Source of the DNA: Streptomyces sp. B21-083
GTDB lineage: Bacteria > Actinomycetota > Actinomycetes > Streptomycetales > Streptomycetaceae
NCBI RefSeq assembly: GCF_036898825.1
Contig: NZ_JARUND010000002.1
Location: forward strand, 4,464,001-4,528,000
Reading direction: 5' to 3'
Length of the DNA stretch: 64,000 nt
Position 1 is the stretch's first letter. The number at the start of each line of letters is the position of its first letter. Positions 53,349 through 62,900 of the stretch are shown here, one piece after another. Both the position numbers and the translations under genes were made by a program. The notes under the pieces were generated by a model. It was given only the letters and a program-made list of their open reading frames with translations. It was not told where the DNA came from and did no database searches.

Positions 53349-53732
53349 CGCAACCCCCGTTACTCGGCGCAAAAGTCTACGCGTGCAGCATACGCATTCT
53401 CATATCTCAGAAAGGATCAACTTTTTCCATCCAAGAGCATTTCCGGCCCAATTCGAGCACCGTGCCGAATTTGCATTTGCAGTGCGGGCTGCCGCTATTC
53501 CTGCTCTCCGAGTACGACCACCGGGTGAGGTCGTCATGTTTTCGGGGTGAGTTCTTCATGGTCTCGGGAGGTGATTCTCCCGCCCGAGTCACGACACCTT
53601 CACTGGCGGGAAACCGGCCCACCTCGCAGGCTGGACGGGCTGGATCCGATACCGCGGCGCCCCCGAACCGCGGAGTACGCGGGCCGCATCACACCAAGCG
53701 TCACCACTCACCGGGAAGGAGGCGGATCAGCG
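53349..53732. other. 384-bp divergent regulatory region of kinase and SARP genes
   Basis: No gene. It is AT-richer near 53390-53500 than the surroundings. A CTCGGG...CCCGAG stem (53563-53588) could be a leader hairpin of the SARP mRNA. GGAAGGAGG at 53714 serves the SARP GTG. Confidence 0.5.
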
Positions 53733-54590
53733 GTGCAGATCAAGCTCCTTGGTCCGTTCATCGCACGGGAACACCAGGGGTCCATCGTCCCCAGCGCGGC
53801 GAAACCTCGGCAGATCCTCGCCCTGCTCGCCCTGCGCGCGGGCGGCATCGTCACCGCGGCGACCCTGATGGAGGAACTCTGGGGCGACCAGTGCCCGCGT
53901 AGCGCGCCGACCACGGTCCAGACCTACATCCTCAAGCTGCGGCGCCTGTTGGAGCAGGCGCTGGATTTGGGGCAGGACGTGCCGTACACCTCCGCGGTCC
54001 GCCGGCCGGCCGGAGCCGACCGCCCGCACGCGAAAGAGGTGCTCCTCACCCGCAACGGCGGATACCAACTGGACGTCGAACCGGGCGCGATCGACGTCCA
54101 GGAGTTCGAACGGCTCCAGGAACTCGGCCAGGCCGCCTTCGCAGCCGGCGACTTCGCCGCCGCGTCCACCCTGTTGGGGAAGGCGCTCACCCTGTGGCGA
54201 GGCCCGGCCCTGGTGGACGTCAGGACCGGTCTGGTGCTGGAGATCGAGGTGCTGCGGCTGGAGGAGGCGCGGATGACCGCGCTGGAGAGCCGTATCGCCG
54301 CCGACATGGGGCTGGGACGGTACGGCCGCGTGCTGAGCGAGCTGGCCGCCCTGTCGGCGCAGCATCCCCTGCACGAGGGGCTGCACGCGCAGTTCATGGC
54401 GGCCCAGTACGCCTCGGGCCGGGTCTGGCAGGCGCTGCAGACCTACCGACGGCTGCGCGCCACCCTCGGCGCGGAACTGGGCATCGAGCCGAGCGCGCGG
54501 GTGCGGCGGCTGTACGAGTCGATGCTCGCGGCGGACACGTCGCTGGATGTGGGGACGCCGGCCGGGCCGGTGTTGTGGTCACCCGCCTGA
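53733..54590 (+). CDS. SARP-family cluster activator
   Basis: A 285-residue SARP. OmpR-like winged helix at the N-terminus (QIKLLGPFIAREHQGSIVPS, then AAKPRQILALLALRAGGIVT) and a bacterial transcriptional activation domain (EFERLQELGQAAFAAGDFAA, then LHEGLHAQFMAAQYASGRVW). It is the short form without ATPase, the type that switches on single clusters. The GTG at 53733 follows GGAAGGAGG. Candidate target boxes lie at 49299 and 56054. Confidence 0.92.
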   Translation: MQIKLLGPFIAREHQGSIVPSAAKPRQILALLALRAGGIVTAATLMEELWGDQCPRSAPTTVQTYILKLRRLLEQALDLGQDVPYTSAVRRPAGADRPHAKEVLLTRNGGYQLDVEPGAIDVQEFERLQELGQAAFAAGDFAAASTLLGKALTLWRGPALVDVRTGLVLEIEVLRLEEARMTALESRIAADMGLGRYGRVLSELAALSAQHPLHEGLHAQFMAAQYASGRVWQALQTYRRLRATLGAELGIEPSARVRRLYESMLAADTSLDVGTPAGPVLWSPA

Positions 54591-54658
54591 GCCCAGGGCC
54601 GCGCTGGTCCTCCGCGCCCGGAACAGCGGGACGCGCATCAGCGGGATTCCGTCACACA

Positions 54659-54704
54659 GAGGGGCGGCGGCCCCCGGGTTCACTCCCGGGGACCGCCGCC
54701 CCTC
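54659..54704. terminator. strong bidirectional hairpin terminator
   Basis: GAGGGGCGGCGG-C-CCCCGGG type arm (54659-54678) and its complement (54685-54704) form a 20-bp stem, one mismatch, 6-nt loop. It lies between the SARP gene (plus) and a small gene (minus), so it can end both transcripts. Confidence 0.85.
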
Positions 54705-54729
54705 TCGCTGCGGACCGACCCGCCCGCGG

Positions 54730-54900
54730 TCAGCCGGAACCGGCCTCGGAGACCAGCCGCTCGTCGAGACCGCGCAGGGTGGTGGCGGCCGTCTCGGCCG
54801 TGGGCACGTCGTCGGGGGCGCCGATCACGGCCATCAGCGACTCCACGAGGGCTTTCCTCAGTTCGTCCGTCGAGCGGGGGTCCCGGGCGGCGATCGTCAT
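54730..54900 (-). CDS. 56-residue small protein after the DUF2156 gene
   Basis: A small helical protein: MTIAARDPRSTDELRKALVE, then SLMAVIGAPDDVPTAETAAT and TLRGLDERLVSEAGSG. AAGGAG lies 6 nt before the ATG. It follows the DUF2156 gene by 56 bp on the same strand and ends at a strong terminator. It resembles the first helices of a carrier protein but has no DSL serine. Function unknown; a partner of the transferase is possible. Confidence 0.65.
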   Translation of the reverse strand: MTIAARDPRSTDELRKALVESLMAVIGAPDDVPTAETAATTLRGLDERLVSEAGSG

Positions 54901-54956
54901 GTGCTTCTCCTTGGTCGGCTTGGCGAACGGGTGGGGCGTGTACTGCTCGGACGGCG

Positions 54957-55961
54957 TCAGAACGCGTTGCAGGCGCGGAAGATGTGGGCGAAGCCGGCGA
55001 TGGACGCGGGCCCGTCGAAGGCCACGTACTCGGGCAGCACCGCGTGCGGGGCCCATTTCTCCTTGTAGTCCAGCTGGGACTGGGCCGGGTAGAGCGCGGC
55101 GCCCTCGGCCCACAGGAAGTGCATGAGCCACTGGAAGGAAGGGCTGCGGCCAGGCAGTTCGTTGTCCTCCGACAGACCGGTGAACGGCGTGAAGCCGAAG
55201 TGCAGCCACTGCGCACCCTCCTCGACGAACTTCTCGATGGCGGCGGCGTTGATGGCCTCCATCAGCCCTGGGGAGCCGCCGGGGATGCGCCGGCTCAGGT
55301 CGTGCATCCAGCCGCTCCTGCTGCCGTACACCGGCGAGTACGAGATGTAGCTCACCGGCGCGCCGTCGATGCTGCCGACGAAGAGCCGACGGTGTTTCTG
55401 CGCCGGGCCGCCGACCTGACCGACGAGGAACTCCAGGGGCCGGGCGTGCTCACCCTTGGACCCCAGCCAGGCCTTGTCGATCGTGCTCAGTGCCGCCTCG
55501 CAGTCCTCGGCCGGCACCTCCTCGACGACCAGACCGCTGCGGAGGGCTCGGGAGATCTTGTTGCGCAGCTGCATGAAACGGGTGCCGCGCAGGCTGAACT
55601 CGGGCAGGTGTACGGCCCAGGAGGCGCCGATCTGATTGACCGTGAACCCGGCCTCCCGGTACTGCTCGGCGTCGGCTCGCTGAAGCTGCACGGCCACGAA
55701 TTCCAGTTGGTTCTCACGGGCGTGGTCGCGCAGTCCCACGAGCAGCTTGACGTAGGCGTCGGGGGCGGCGAAAGGACCGCCGAACTGCACGAGGTGGTGG
55801 CCGGCCCGGCGGTGGACGGCCACGCCGTCGACACCGGGGAGGGTGAAGACGGTGTTTCCGCTGTTGAGGGCCAGGAACGAGCTGGGATTGTCGGACTGGG
55901 TGTGCGTCTTTATGGCTCGCAGGACGGGACTGTCCAGGGTCGTTGCGCTTGTCGTCGACAC
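54957..55961 (-). CDS. DUF2156 (MprF C-terminal-like) acyltransferase
   Basis: A 334-residue protein with the tandem GNAT-like fold of DUF2156/LPG synthase C-terminal domains: SSFLALNSGNTVFTLPGVDG, HHLVQFGGPFAAPDAYVKLL, then GTRFMQLRNKISRALRSGLV and YEKWAP-type end LDYKEKWAPHAVLPEYVAFD. No membrane part, so a soluble enzyme. MprF relatives use aminoacyl-tRNA to acylate lipids or small molecules. The GTG at 55961 follows AGGAAGG. A class II tRNA-like array starts 175 bp upstream, which supports an aminoacyl-tRNA donor (inferred). Confidence 0.82.
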   Translation of the reverse strand: MSTTSATTLDSPVLRAIKTHTQSDNPSSFLALNSGNTVFTLPGVDGVAVHRRAGHHLVQFGGPFAAPDAYVKLLVGLRDHARENQLEFVAVQLQRADAEQYREAGFTVNQIGASWAVHLPEFSLRGTRFMQLRNKISRALRSGLVVEEVPAEDCEAALSTIDKAWLGSKGEHARPLEFLVGQVGGPAQKHRRLFVGSIDGAPVSYISYSPVYGSRSGWMHDLSRRIPGGSPGLMEAINAAAIEKFVEEGAQWLHFGFTPFTGLSEDNELPGRSPSFQWLMHFLWAEGAALYPAQSQLDYKEKWAPHAVLPEYVAFDGPASIAGFAHIFRACNAF

Positions 55962-56053
55962 AGCGGTCCTTCCTAGGTGACGCGATTGGTCTCGGGAAAG
56001 TAGAGCATCGCCGAATAGAGCGACGGTAGAGCGGAATGAGGGCCGAAAAACCA

Positions 56054-56099
56054 TGTCAGGCCGATGTCAGCGCAGCGTCAGCGGAGGCTGGCACAGTAT
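56054..56099 (+). promoter_or_regulatory. candidate SARP operator and promoter of the tRNA-like/PKS transcript
   Basis: Heptamers TGTCAGG (56054), TGTCAGC (56065) and CGTCAGC (56076) are spaced exactly 11 bp. CAGTAT (56094-56099) follows the last by 11 nt as a -10. There is no good -35, typical of SARP-dependent promoters, where the repeats replace it. It lies 38 bp before the first tRNA-like gene. Confidence 0.6.
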
Positions 56100-56136
56100 T
56101 TCTTGTGAGCGGGACGGGAAACCGGAACGAACACAG

Positions 56137-56223
56137 GGAGAGGTGCCCGGAGCGGCTTATCGGGGACCACGCAAACGGTCGGATCCCTCGGGGTCCACGC
56201 AGGTTCGAATCCTGCCCTCTCCG
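56137..56223 (+). tRNA. class II tRNA(Ser)-like gene, copy 1 (aberrant anticodon loop)
   Basis: An 87-nt cloverleaf: acceptor GGAGAGG/CCTCTCC, TG, D stem CCCG/CGGG with loop GAGCGGCTTAT, anticodon stem GACC/GGTC with an 8-nt loop ACGCAAAC, variable arm GGATCC-CTCG-GGGTCC, T arm GCAGG-TTCGAAT-CCTGC, G73. No CCA is encoded. The long variable arm and G73 fit tRNA(Ser). There is no U33 and no base 26, so decoding is unlikely. Confidence 0.6.
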
Positions 56224-56241
56224 CGCACGGCAAACACACCA

Positions 56242-56328
56242 GGAGAGGTGCCCGGAGCGGCTTATCGGGGACCACACAAACGGTCGGATCCCTCGGGGTC
56301 CACGCAGGTTCGAATCCTGCCCTCTCCG
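56242..56328 (+). tRNA. class II tRNA(Ser)-like gene, copy 2 (aberrant anticodon loop)
   Basis: Identical to copy 1 except one base in the anticodon loop (ACACAAAC). All stems are kept. The unit repeats at 105 bp, including an 18-nt spacer with GCACGGCAAACACACCA. Confidence 0.6.
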
Positions 56329-56345
56329 CGCACGGCAACACACCA

Positions 56346-56432
56346 GGAGAGGTGCCCGGAGCGGCTTATCGGGGACCATGCAAACGGTCGGATCCTTCGG
56401 GGTCCACGCAGGTTCGAATCCTGCCCTCTCCG
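56346..56432 (+). tRNA. class II tRNA(Ser)-like gene, copy 3 (aberrant anticodon loop)
   Basis: Differs from copy 1 by C to T in the anticodon loop (ATGCAAAC) and C to T in the variable-arm loop, which becomes the stable TTCG tetraloop. All stems are kept. With U in the second loop place it could read as GCA or a 4-base anticodon, but the loop is 8 nt. The PKS operon starts 195 bp on. Confidence 0.6.
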
Positions 56433-56627
56433 CGCAGTGACACGCTCTACCGGCAGGGCCGGGTGGGCCGGAATTCCCGGGCGGCTGGGGTTCCGACCCA
56501 CCCGGCCCTGCCGTGCGTGTGCGCCCGGGCGGCATCAGCACCCGGTCAGGGAGGCGTCAGCGCGGACTGCTTCCATCAGCCCCAGTATTCCCCCACTCCT
56601 TTTCCTGGACGCACTACGGAGCATGCG

Positions 56628-56936
56628 ATGAGCGAACAGGCCCCGGCGGTGGAGCAACTGTCCTCGCTTCCCCGGTCCGAGCGGTCGGAATTCCTTGAGA
56701 GCATCGTCGTCGCCGAGTTCAAGGACGTCCTTCTCATGGGCGGCGACGAAATGTTCCCCACCGATCAGAGCTATTTCTCCCTGGGTTTCACCTCACTGCG
56801 CATCATGGAGGTGAAATCTCGACTGGAGAAAGTGCTCGGATGCGTTCTGAGCACGAATGTGCTGTTCAACAGCCCGACCATCGAGAAGCTGGTCGAATAC
56901 CTGGCGGACGAGGTTCTCACCGACCTCATACCGTGA
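56628..56936 (+). CDS. free-standing acyl carrier protein
   Basis: A 102-residue PKS-type carrier protein: QSYFSLGFTSLRIMEVKSRL with the phosphopantetheine Ser in FTSL (about 56), and LGCVLSTNVLFNSPTIEKLV. It has a 35-residue N-terminal helix pair. It lies 34 bp before the PKS and should take the acyl-AMP product of the FAAL as the starter chain. GGAG precedes the ATG. Confidence 0.9.
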   Translation: MSEQAPAVEQLSSLPRSERSEFLESIVVAEFKDVLLMGGDEMFPTDQSYFSLGFTSLRIMEVKSRLEKVLGCVLSTNVLFNSPTIEKLVEYLADEVLTDLIP

Positions 56937-56970
56937 CCGCTGTGGGCTACAGAGAAGAGGGAAGACCGTA

Positions 56971-59900
56971 ATGTCGAAAACGTCGAGCACTACGGCGTCC
57001 GAGAACGGCGGGCCCGGCGCGGTGACGACCGTCGACCAGCACAACGAGCCCATCGCACTGGTCGGCATGGGTTTTCGCCTGCCGGGCGGTAACGAGTCGC
57101 CCGAGGACTTCACCGAGTTCCTGAAGGCGGGCGGCAACGGCATCCGCCCCGTGCCCGAGGACCGCTGGGACGTAGCCGCGCTGTCTCCGCGTCCGAAGGA
57201 GGCCGAGGGCTCCCCCGACGCCGAGCCGGAGCGGGGCAAGGTCAGGACGACGGGCGCCGGCTTCCTGGACCGGATAGACCAGTTCGACGCGCAGTTCTTC
57301 AACATCTCGCCCAAGGAGGCCGCGTTCGTCGACCCCCAGCAGCGGCTGCTGCTGGAGACGGCCTGGCAGGCGCTGGAGCAGGCCAACATCAACCCCGCCA
57401 CCCTGCGGCACAGCAACGGCGGCGTCTATGTCGGCGCCAGCTCCATCGACTACGCGCTGGAGATGGAGGGCCTGCCCTACGAGGAACTGGACGGCCATCT
57501 CGCGGCCGGCATCACCCTGTTCCCGCTGTCCGGGCGGCTGTCCTACTTCTTCGGGCTGCGCGGTCCGAGCCTCACCGTGGACACCGCGTGCGCCTCGTCG
57601 CTGACCGCGACCCATCTGGCCGTGGAGGGCCTGCGCAGCGGAGCCTGCGACATCGCGCTGGCCGGCGCGGTCAACTGCCTGCACCATCCGCGCATCTTCG
57701 TGATGTTCTCGCACGCCAACATGCTGGCGCCCGACGGCCGGTGCAAGACCTTCGACGAGGACGCCGACGGATACGTGCGCGCCGAGGGCTGTGGCGTGCT
57801 GGTGCTCAAGAGGTTGTCGGACGCCCAGCGCGACGGCGACCGGATCCTCGCCCTGATCCGCGGTACGGCCATCGGTGAGGACGGGGAGAGCGCCGGTCTG
57901 ACCGTGCCCAACGGCACCGCCCAGGAGTCCGTGATCCGCGCGGCCCTGCGCAACGGCGGTCTGACCCCGTCCGACATCCAGTACGTCGAGGCGCACGGTA
58001 CCGGCACTCCGCTGGGCGACCCGATCGAGATGGGCGCCATCAGCGATGTCTTCGCCGACTCGCACACCGCGGAGCGGCCGGTGACCGTCGGCTCGGTGAA
58101 GACCAACATCGGTCACACGGAGCCGGTGGCCGGTATCGCGGGGGTGATCAAAACCGTTCTGCAGATGCGGGAGGAGACGATCTTCCCGCATGTGAACTTC
58201 AGCAAGCCCTCCGGGCGCATCCCGTGGGCGAACATCCCGGTCACGGTACCGACCGAGAACCGCCCCTGGACGGCCGAGGGCGCCCGACGCGCTGTCGTCA
58301 ACAGCTTCGGCTTCGCCGGCAGTATCGCCGCGGCCGTCCTTGAGGAACCGCCGCCGGCCCTCCCCGTGCCCGAGCCTGCGCCGGGTGACACCGCGGACCC
58401 GGCCGACGAGGGCGGTCACGTCTTCACCCTGTCGGCGAAGTCACGCCGTTCGCTCGCCCTGCAGATCGAGCACTACCAGCGGCACCTGGCGGACCATCCC
58501 GACCTGGACCTCGGCGATCTGTGCTACACCGCCCATGTCGGCCGCAGCCACTTCACCCACCGGATCGGCGGCCTGGTCGCCGACCACGAGTCGCTGACCG
58601 CGCTGCTGGCCCGGCACGCCGGGACCACCGAAGCGCCGAGCCGCCGCAACTCCGTACGCAAGACCGCGTTCCTCTTCGCGGGCCAGGGGTCGCAGTACCC
58701 GGGCATGGGTGCCTCCCTCTACCGGCAGTTCCCGGTGTTCGCCGCCCGGGTCGACGCGTGCGACGAACTGTTCGCGGCGAAGACGGGCCGCTCGGTGCGT
58801 GAGCTGATGTTCGCCACCGGGGAGCCGGCGGCGGCGGAGCTGAACCAGACGCTGTACGCGCAGCCGGCGCTGTTCACACTGGAGTACGCGCTGGCCGAAC
58901 TGTGGATGTCGTGGGGGCTGCGGCCCAACGTACTGATCGGCCACAGCATCGGTGAGGTCACGGCGGCGGCCGTGGCCGGGCTGTTCAGCCTGGAGGACGC
59001 GACCACGCTGGTGGCCGCACGCGCCCGGCTCATGCAGTCGGTGTCCGCACCGGGCGGTATGGCCGCGGTGGGCGCGCCGGTGGAGGACGTCGCACCGCTG
59101 CTGGAGAAGTTCCAGGACCTGGCGGTGGCAGGCGTCAACTCGCCGGAGCAGACGGTGATCTCCGGCGGCGAGGAGTCTCTGCGGGAGGCCGTGGAGGCGT
59201 TCACCGAGCGCGGTCTGCGGGTCAAGCGGCTGACGGTCTCGCACGCCTTCCACTCCCCCCTGATGGAGGAGGTGTACGACGCCTTCCGCGCGGAGATCGC
59301 CGGCATCGAGTTCCACGAGCCGGAACTGACGCTGATCTCCAACGTCACCGGGGAGGTCGCCCGGTTCCGCGACATCGCCACCCCGGACTACTGGGTGCGG
59401 CACATCGGCGCCCCCGTCGAGTTCGCCAAGGGCATGCGCACGGTGGAGCGCCGGGGCCGGCACGCGATGGTGGAGATCGGCCCGTCGCTCGGCCTGAGCG
59501 CTCCGGCCAAGCAGTGCGTCACCGCCCAGGACCACCTGTGGGTGGCGAGCCTGCACCCGAAGGACACGGACGGCCGGACCGTGCGCAACGCGGTGGCACA
59601 GCTGTACACGGCCAACTTCGCGCTGTCGTGGACCGGCTTCCACACCGGCCGCGAGCGCCGCACCGTCGCCCTGCCCGGCTACGCCTTCGACCGTAAACGG
59701 TACTGGCTGCCGACCGGCTCCAACCGGCACGGCCTGGGCGCCCGGATCGCCGACACCGACGGTGTGCGGCACCCGCTCCTCGGTGCCGAGACGACCACCG
59801 CCGAGCAACGCGCCGCCGGCGTACGGGAGTTCTCCACCGCGATCAGCGCCGCCCGGCCCGGCTACCTCGCCGACCATGTGGCGATGGGCAAGGTCGTCTT

Positions 59901-62900
59901 CCCCGGCACCGGCTATCTGGAGATCGCCCTCGCGCTTCAGGACGCGGTGTTCGGCCACACCCGCCGAGCGGTCCGCGACGTCGCGCTGCGCGAGGCTTTG
60001 ATGCTCGACGCGGACGCCCCGACCCGGCTGCGGACCCGGCTGCGGACGGCTGCGGACGGTACCTCGGTCGTCGAGGTGGCCAGTCTGGCCGGCAGCGGCC
60101 AGGACGCGGTCGAGCGGCTGCACGCGACAGCGGTGCTATCGGCCACGGACGAGGCCCGGGAAGGCCCCAGCGAGGCGGCCCGCGCGCTGGTCGGGCTGAC
60201 GGCCGGCGAGGAGCGGCCCGAGGACCTGCTGCGCGCCGACGACGTGTACGCCGCCTACTCGGGCGCCGGCCTCGACTACGGCCCCGCGTTCCGGTTGATG
60301 CGTTCGGTCACCCGCTACCCGAGCGGACTGACCGTCGGCGATCTGCGGGGCGTGACCGCCGGTCCGCTGGAGCACGTCCCGCCGGCGCTGCTCGACGCGG
60401 CCATGCACAACATCGGGGCCCTCGCCGACGACGGCAACTCCTATCTGCCGGTCCGCTTCGGCCGCTTCACCCTCTTCCGCAAGCCGCGCGCCGAGTCGCT
60501 GCGTACCCTGCTGCGGCTGGTCCCGGCCGACTCGCCGGACGTGGACGTGTGCGCCGACGTGCTGGTGCTGGAGGGCGACGATCCGGTCCTGGAGCTGCGC
60601 GGCCTCGGCATGAAGCAGCTCGCCGAGGCGCCGGGCGCGCCGCGTCGGGGCCTCCTGCACCAGCTGCGCTGGACCAAACGCTCGGCGGCGGGACCGGAGG
60701 GGGTCGCGGACCGCCGGGTGCTGCTGGTGGGCAGCTCCGCCGACTCCTTCCGGAAGGCCTCGGCCCGGCTGACCGAGGCGGGCGGCCGGACGGTCTTCGC
60801 GGACGACGCCGACGAGGTCGGCGCCGTACTGGCCCAGGAGCCGATCACCGACGTGTGCTGGTTCTGGCAGTCGGACGCGGCCACCGGGAGCGCGGCCGGC
60901 CTGCGGTCGGAGTCGGAACGGAACTACGGCCGGTTGCTGGCCCTGCTCGCGGTGCTGGACCGGCACGGCTTCGGTCGCGACCAGCGTCTGTGGCTGGTCA
61001 CCGAGCAGGCCCAGCTCCTACGGGGGGACGCCCCGGACCAGACGCGGCTCGCCGGCAGCTCGCTGTGGGGCTTCGGCGCGGTGATGCTCAACGAGTACCC
61101 GTCGTACCGGACCACACTGATCGACCTGCCGGCCGACGGCTCCGGCCCGGACGCCCTGTTCACGGAGCTGACAGCGCGCGAGAACGGCGACTTCCAGGTC
61201 GCCTACCGGGGCGCCCACCGGCATGTGCGGCGGCTGGTCGCCGATGACGCCAGGGCCCGCCGCGACAACGGGTTCGGGCTCGCGGTCAAGGAGTACGGCA
61301 CGTTCGCCGGCATCCGGCCGGAGCGGGTCGGGGAGGTGGCGCCCACCGGCGACGAGATCCAGGTTCAGGTCGCAGCGGTCGGCCTCAACTTCAAGGACGT
61401 GCTCAACGCCCTCGGCATGATGAAGGAGTTCGGCGAGCAGCCGCTCGGCTTCGAGTGCTCCGGTACGGTCGTCGCGGCCGGCCCGGAGGCGTCCTTCGCG
61501 CCCGGCGACGAGGTGATCGTCAACTACCTCGGTCTGATGCGCCGCCGGGTGACCGTGCCGTCCGCGACGGCCGTGCGCAAGCCCGCCGGGCTGGACAGCG
61601 CCCAGGCGGCCGGGCTGATCTCCGTGTACGTCACCGCCTACTACGCGCTGCACCGGCTGGCCGGCATGAAGGCCGGGGACCGGGTGCTCGTCCACGCGGC
61701 GGCCGGCGGCGTCGGGCAGGCGGCGGTCCAGCTGGCCCGGCTGGCCGGGGCGGAGGTCTTCGCCACCGCCAGCCCGCACAAGTGGCCGCTGCTGCGCGAG
61801 CAGGGCGTCGGGCATGTGATGAACTCCCGCACGCTGGACTTCGCCGACGACATCGAGCGGATCACCGGCGGCCGGGGTGTGGACATCGTGCTCAACAGTC
61901 TCAACAAGGACTTCATCCCCGCCGGGATGCGGTCCCTGGGACAGGGCGGCCGGTTCGTCGAGCTGGGCAAGGTGGGCGCGTGGACGCCGGAGCGGGTCGC
62001 GGCGGAGCGGCCGGACGTCTCGTACGACAACTTCGACCTCAGCGAACTGCCGCAGGACCGCCTGATCCCGCTCAACCAGGAGATCATGAAGGTGATCGTC
62101 GATCTCGTGGAGGCGGGCGACCTGCCGCCGCTGCCGGTGACCGCGTACACCCTGGACGAGGTCGAGGAGGCGTTCGGGGTGCTCAGCCGCGGCGCCAACA
62201 TCGGCAAGCTGGTGATCGAGTTCGACGACCCGTCGGCGTGCGAGCCGCGCCCGGTCGACATCCGGCCCGACCGGGTCTACCTGATCACCGGCGGGCTCGG
62301 CGGGCTCGGTCTGGTCGCGGCGGAGAAGCTGGTGGACCTCGGCGCCCGGAAGCTGGCCCTGGTCGGCCGGAGCACCCGGCCGGCGCCGGACGTGGCGCAG
62401 CTGCTGGAGCGGCTCAAGGAGCGGGCGGAGGTGACCGTCCTGCGGGGCGACATCTCCGACGCGGCGGACGTCGACCGGATCACCGCCGGTCTTCTCAGCG
62501 CCGGCACACCCGTCGGCGGCATCGTCCACGCGGCGGGCACCACCGCCGACCAGCCGGTCGCCGACCAGACCTGGCAGACCCTCGACACGGTCTTCCAGGC
62601 GAAGGTCTACGGCTCCTGGCTGCTGCACGAGGCCGCAGCGGCCTTCCCGGAGCTGGAGTTCTTCGTCGGCTTCTCCTCGGCCGCGCCGGTGGTGGGCGCG
62701 CCCGGCCAGTCCAACTACGCGGCGGCCAACGCGTTCCTGGACACGCTGATGACGTGGCGAGGGGCGCGGAACCTGCCGGCCCTGTCGGTCAACTGGGGTC
62801 CGTGGGCCGAGGTCGGTATGTCGGCCCGGCTGGGCGAGGCGCTGATCCGGCGCTGGGAGGACGAGGGCATCAAGCTCATCTCACCCGGTCGGGGCGCCCG

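Noticed and set aside
56137..56432. Repeat array as a CRISPR or as ordinary decoding tRNAs
   Set aside because: Units are 87 nt with 17-18-nt near-identical spacers and full tRNA helices, so not a CRISPR. The 8-nt loop and missing U33 argue against normal decoding.
56137..56432. Array as attachment sites of an integrated element
   Set aside because: Whole tRNA-like bodies are repeated side by side, not a 3' tRNA fragment at a distance, and no integrase gene is nearby.
56947..58419. Minus-strand open frames within the PKS gene
   Set aside because: All are shadows of the KS and AT coding frame; no motif.
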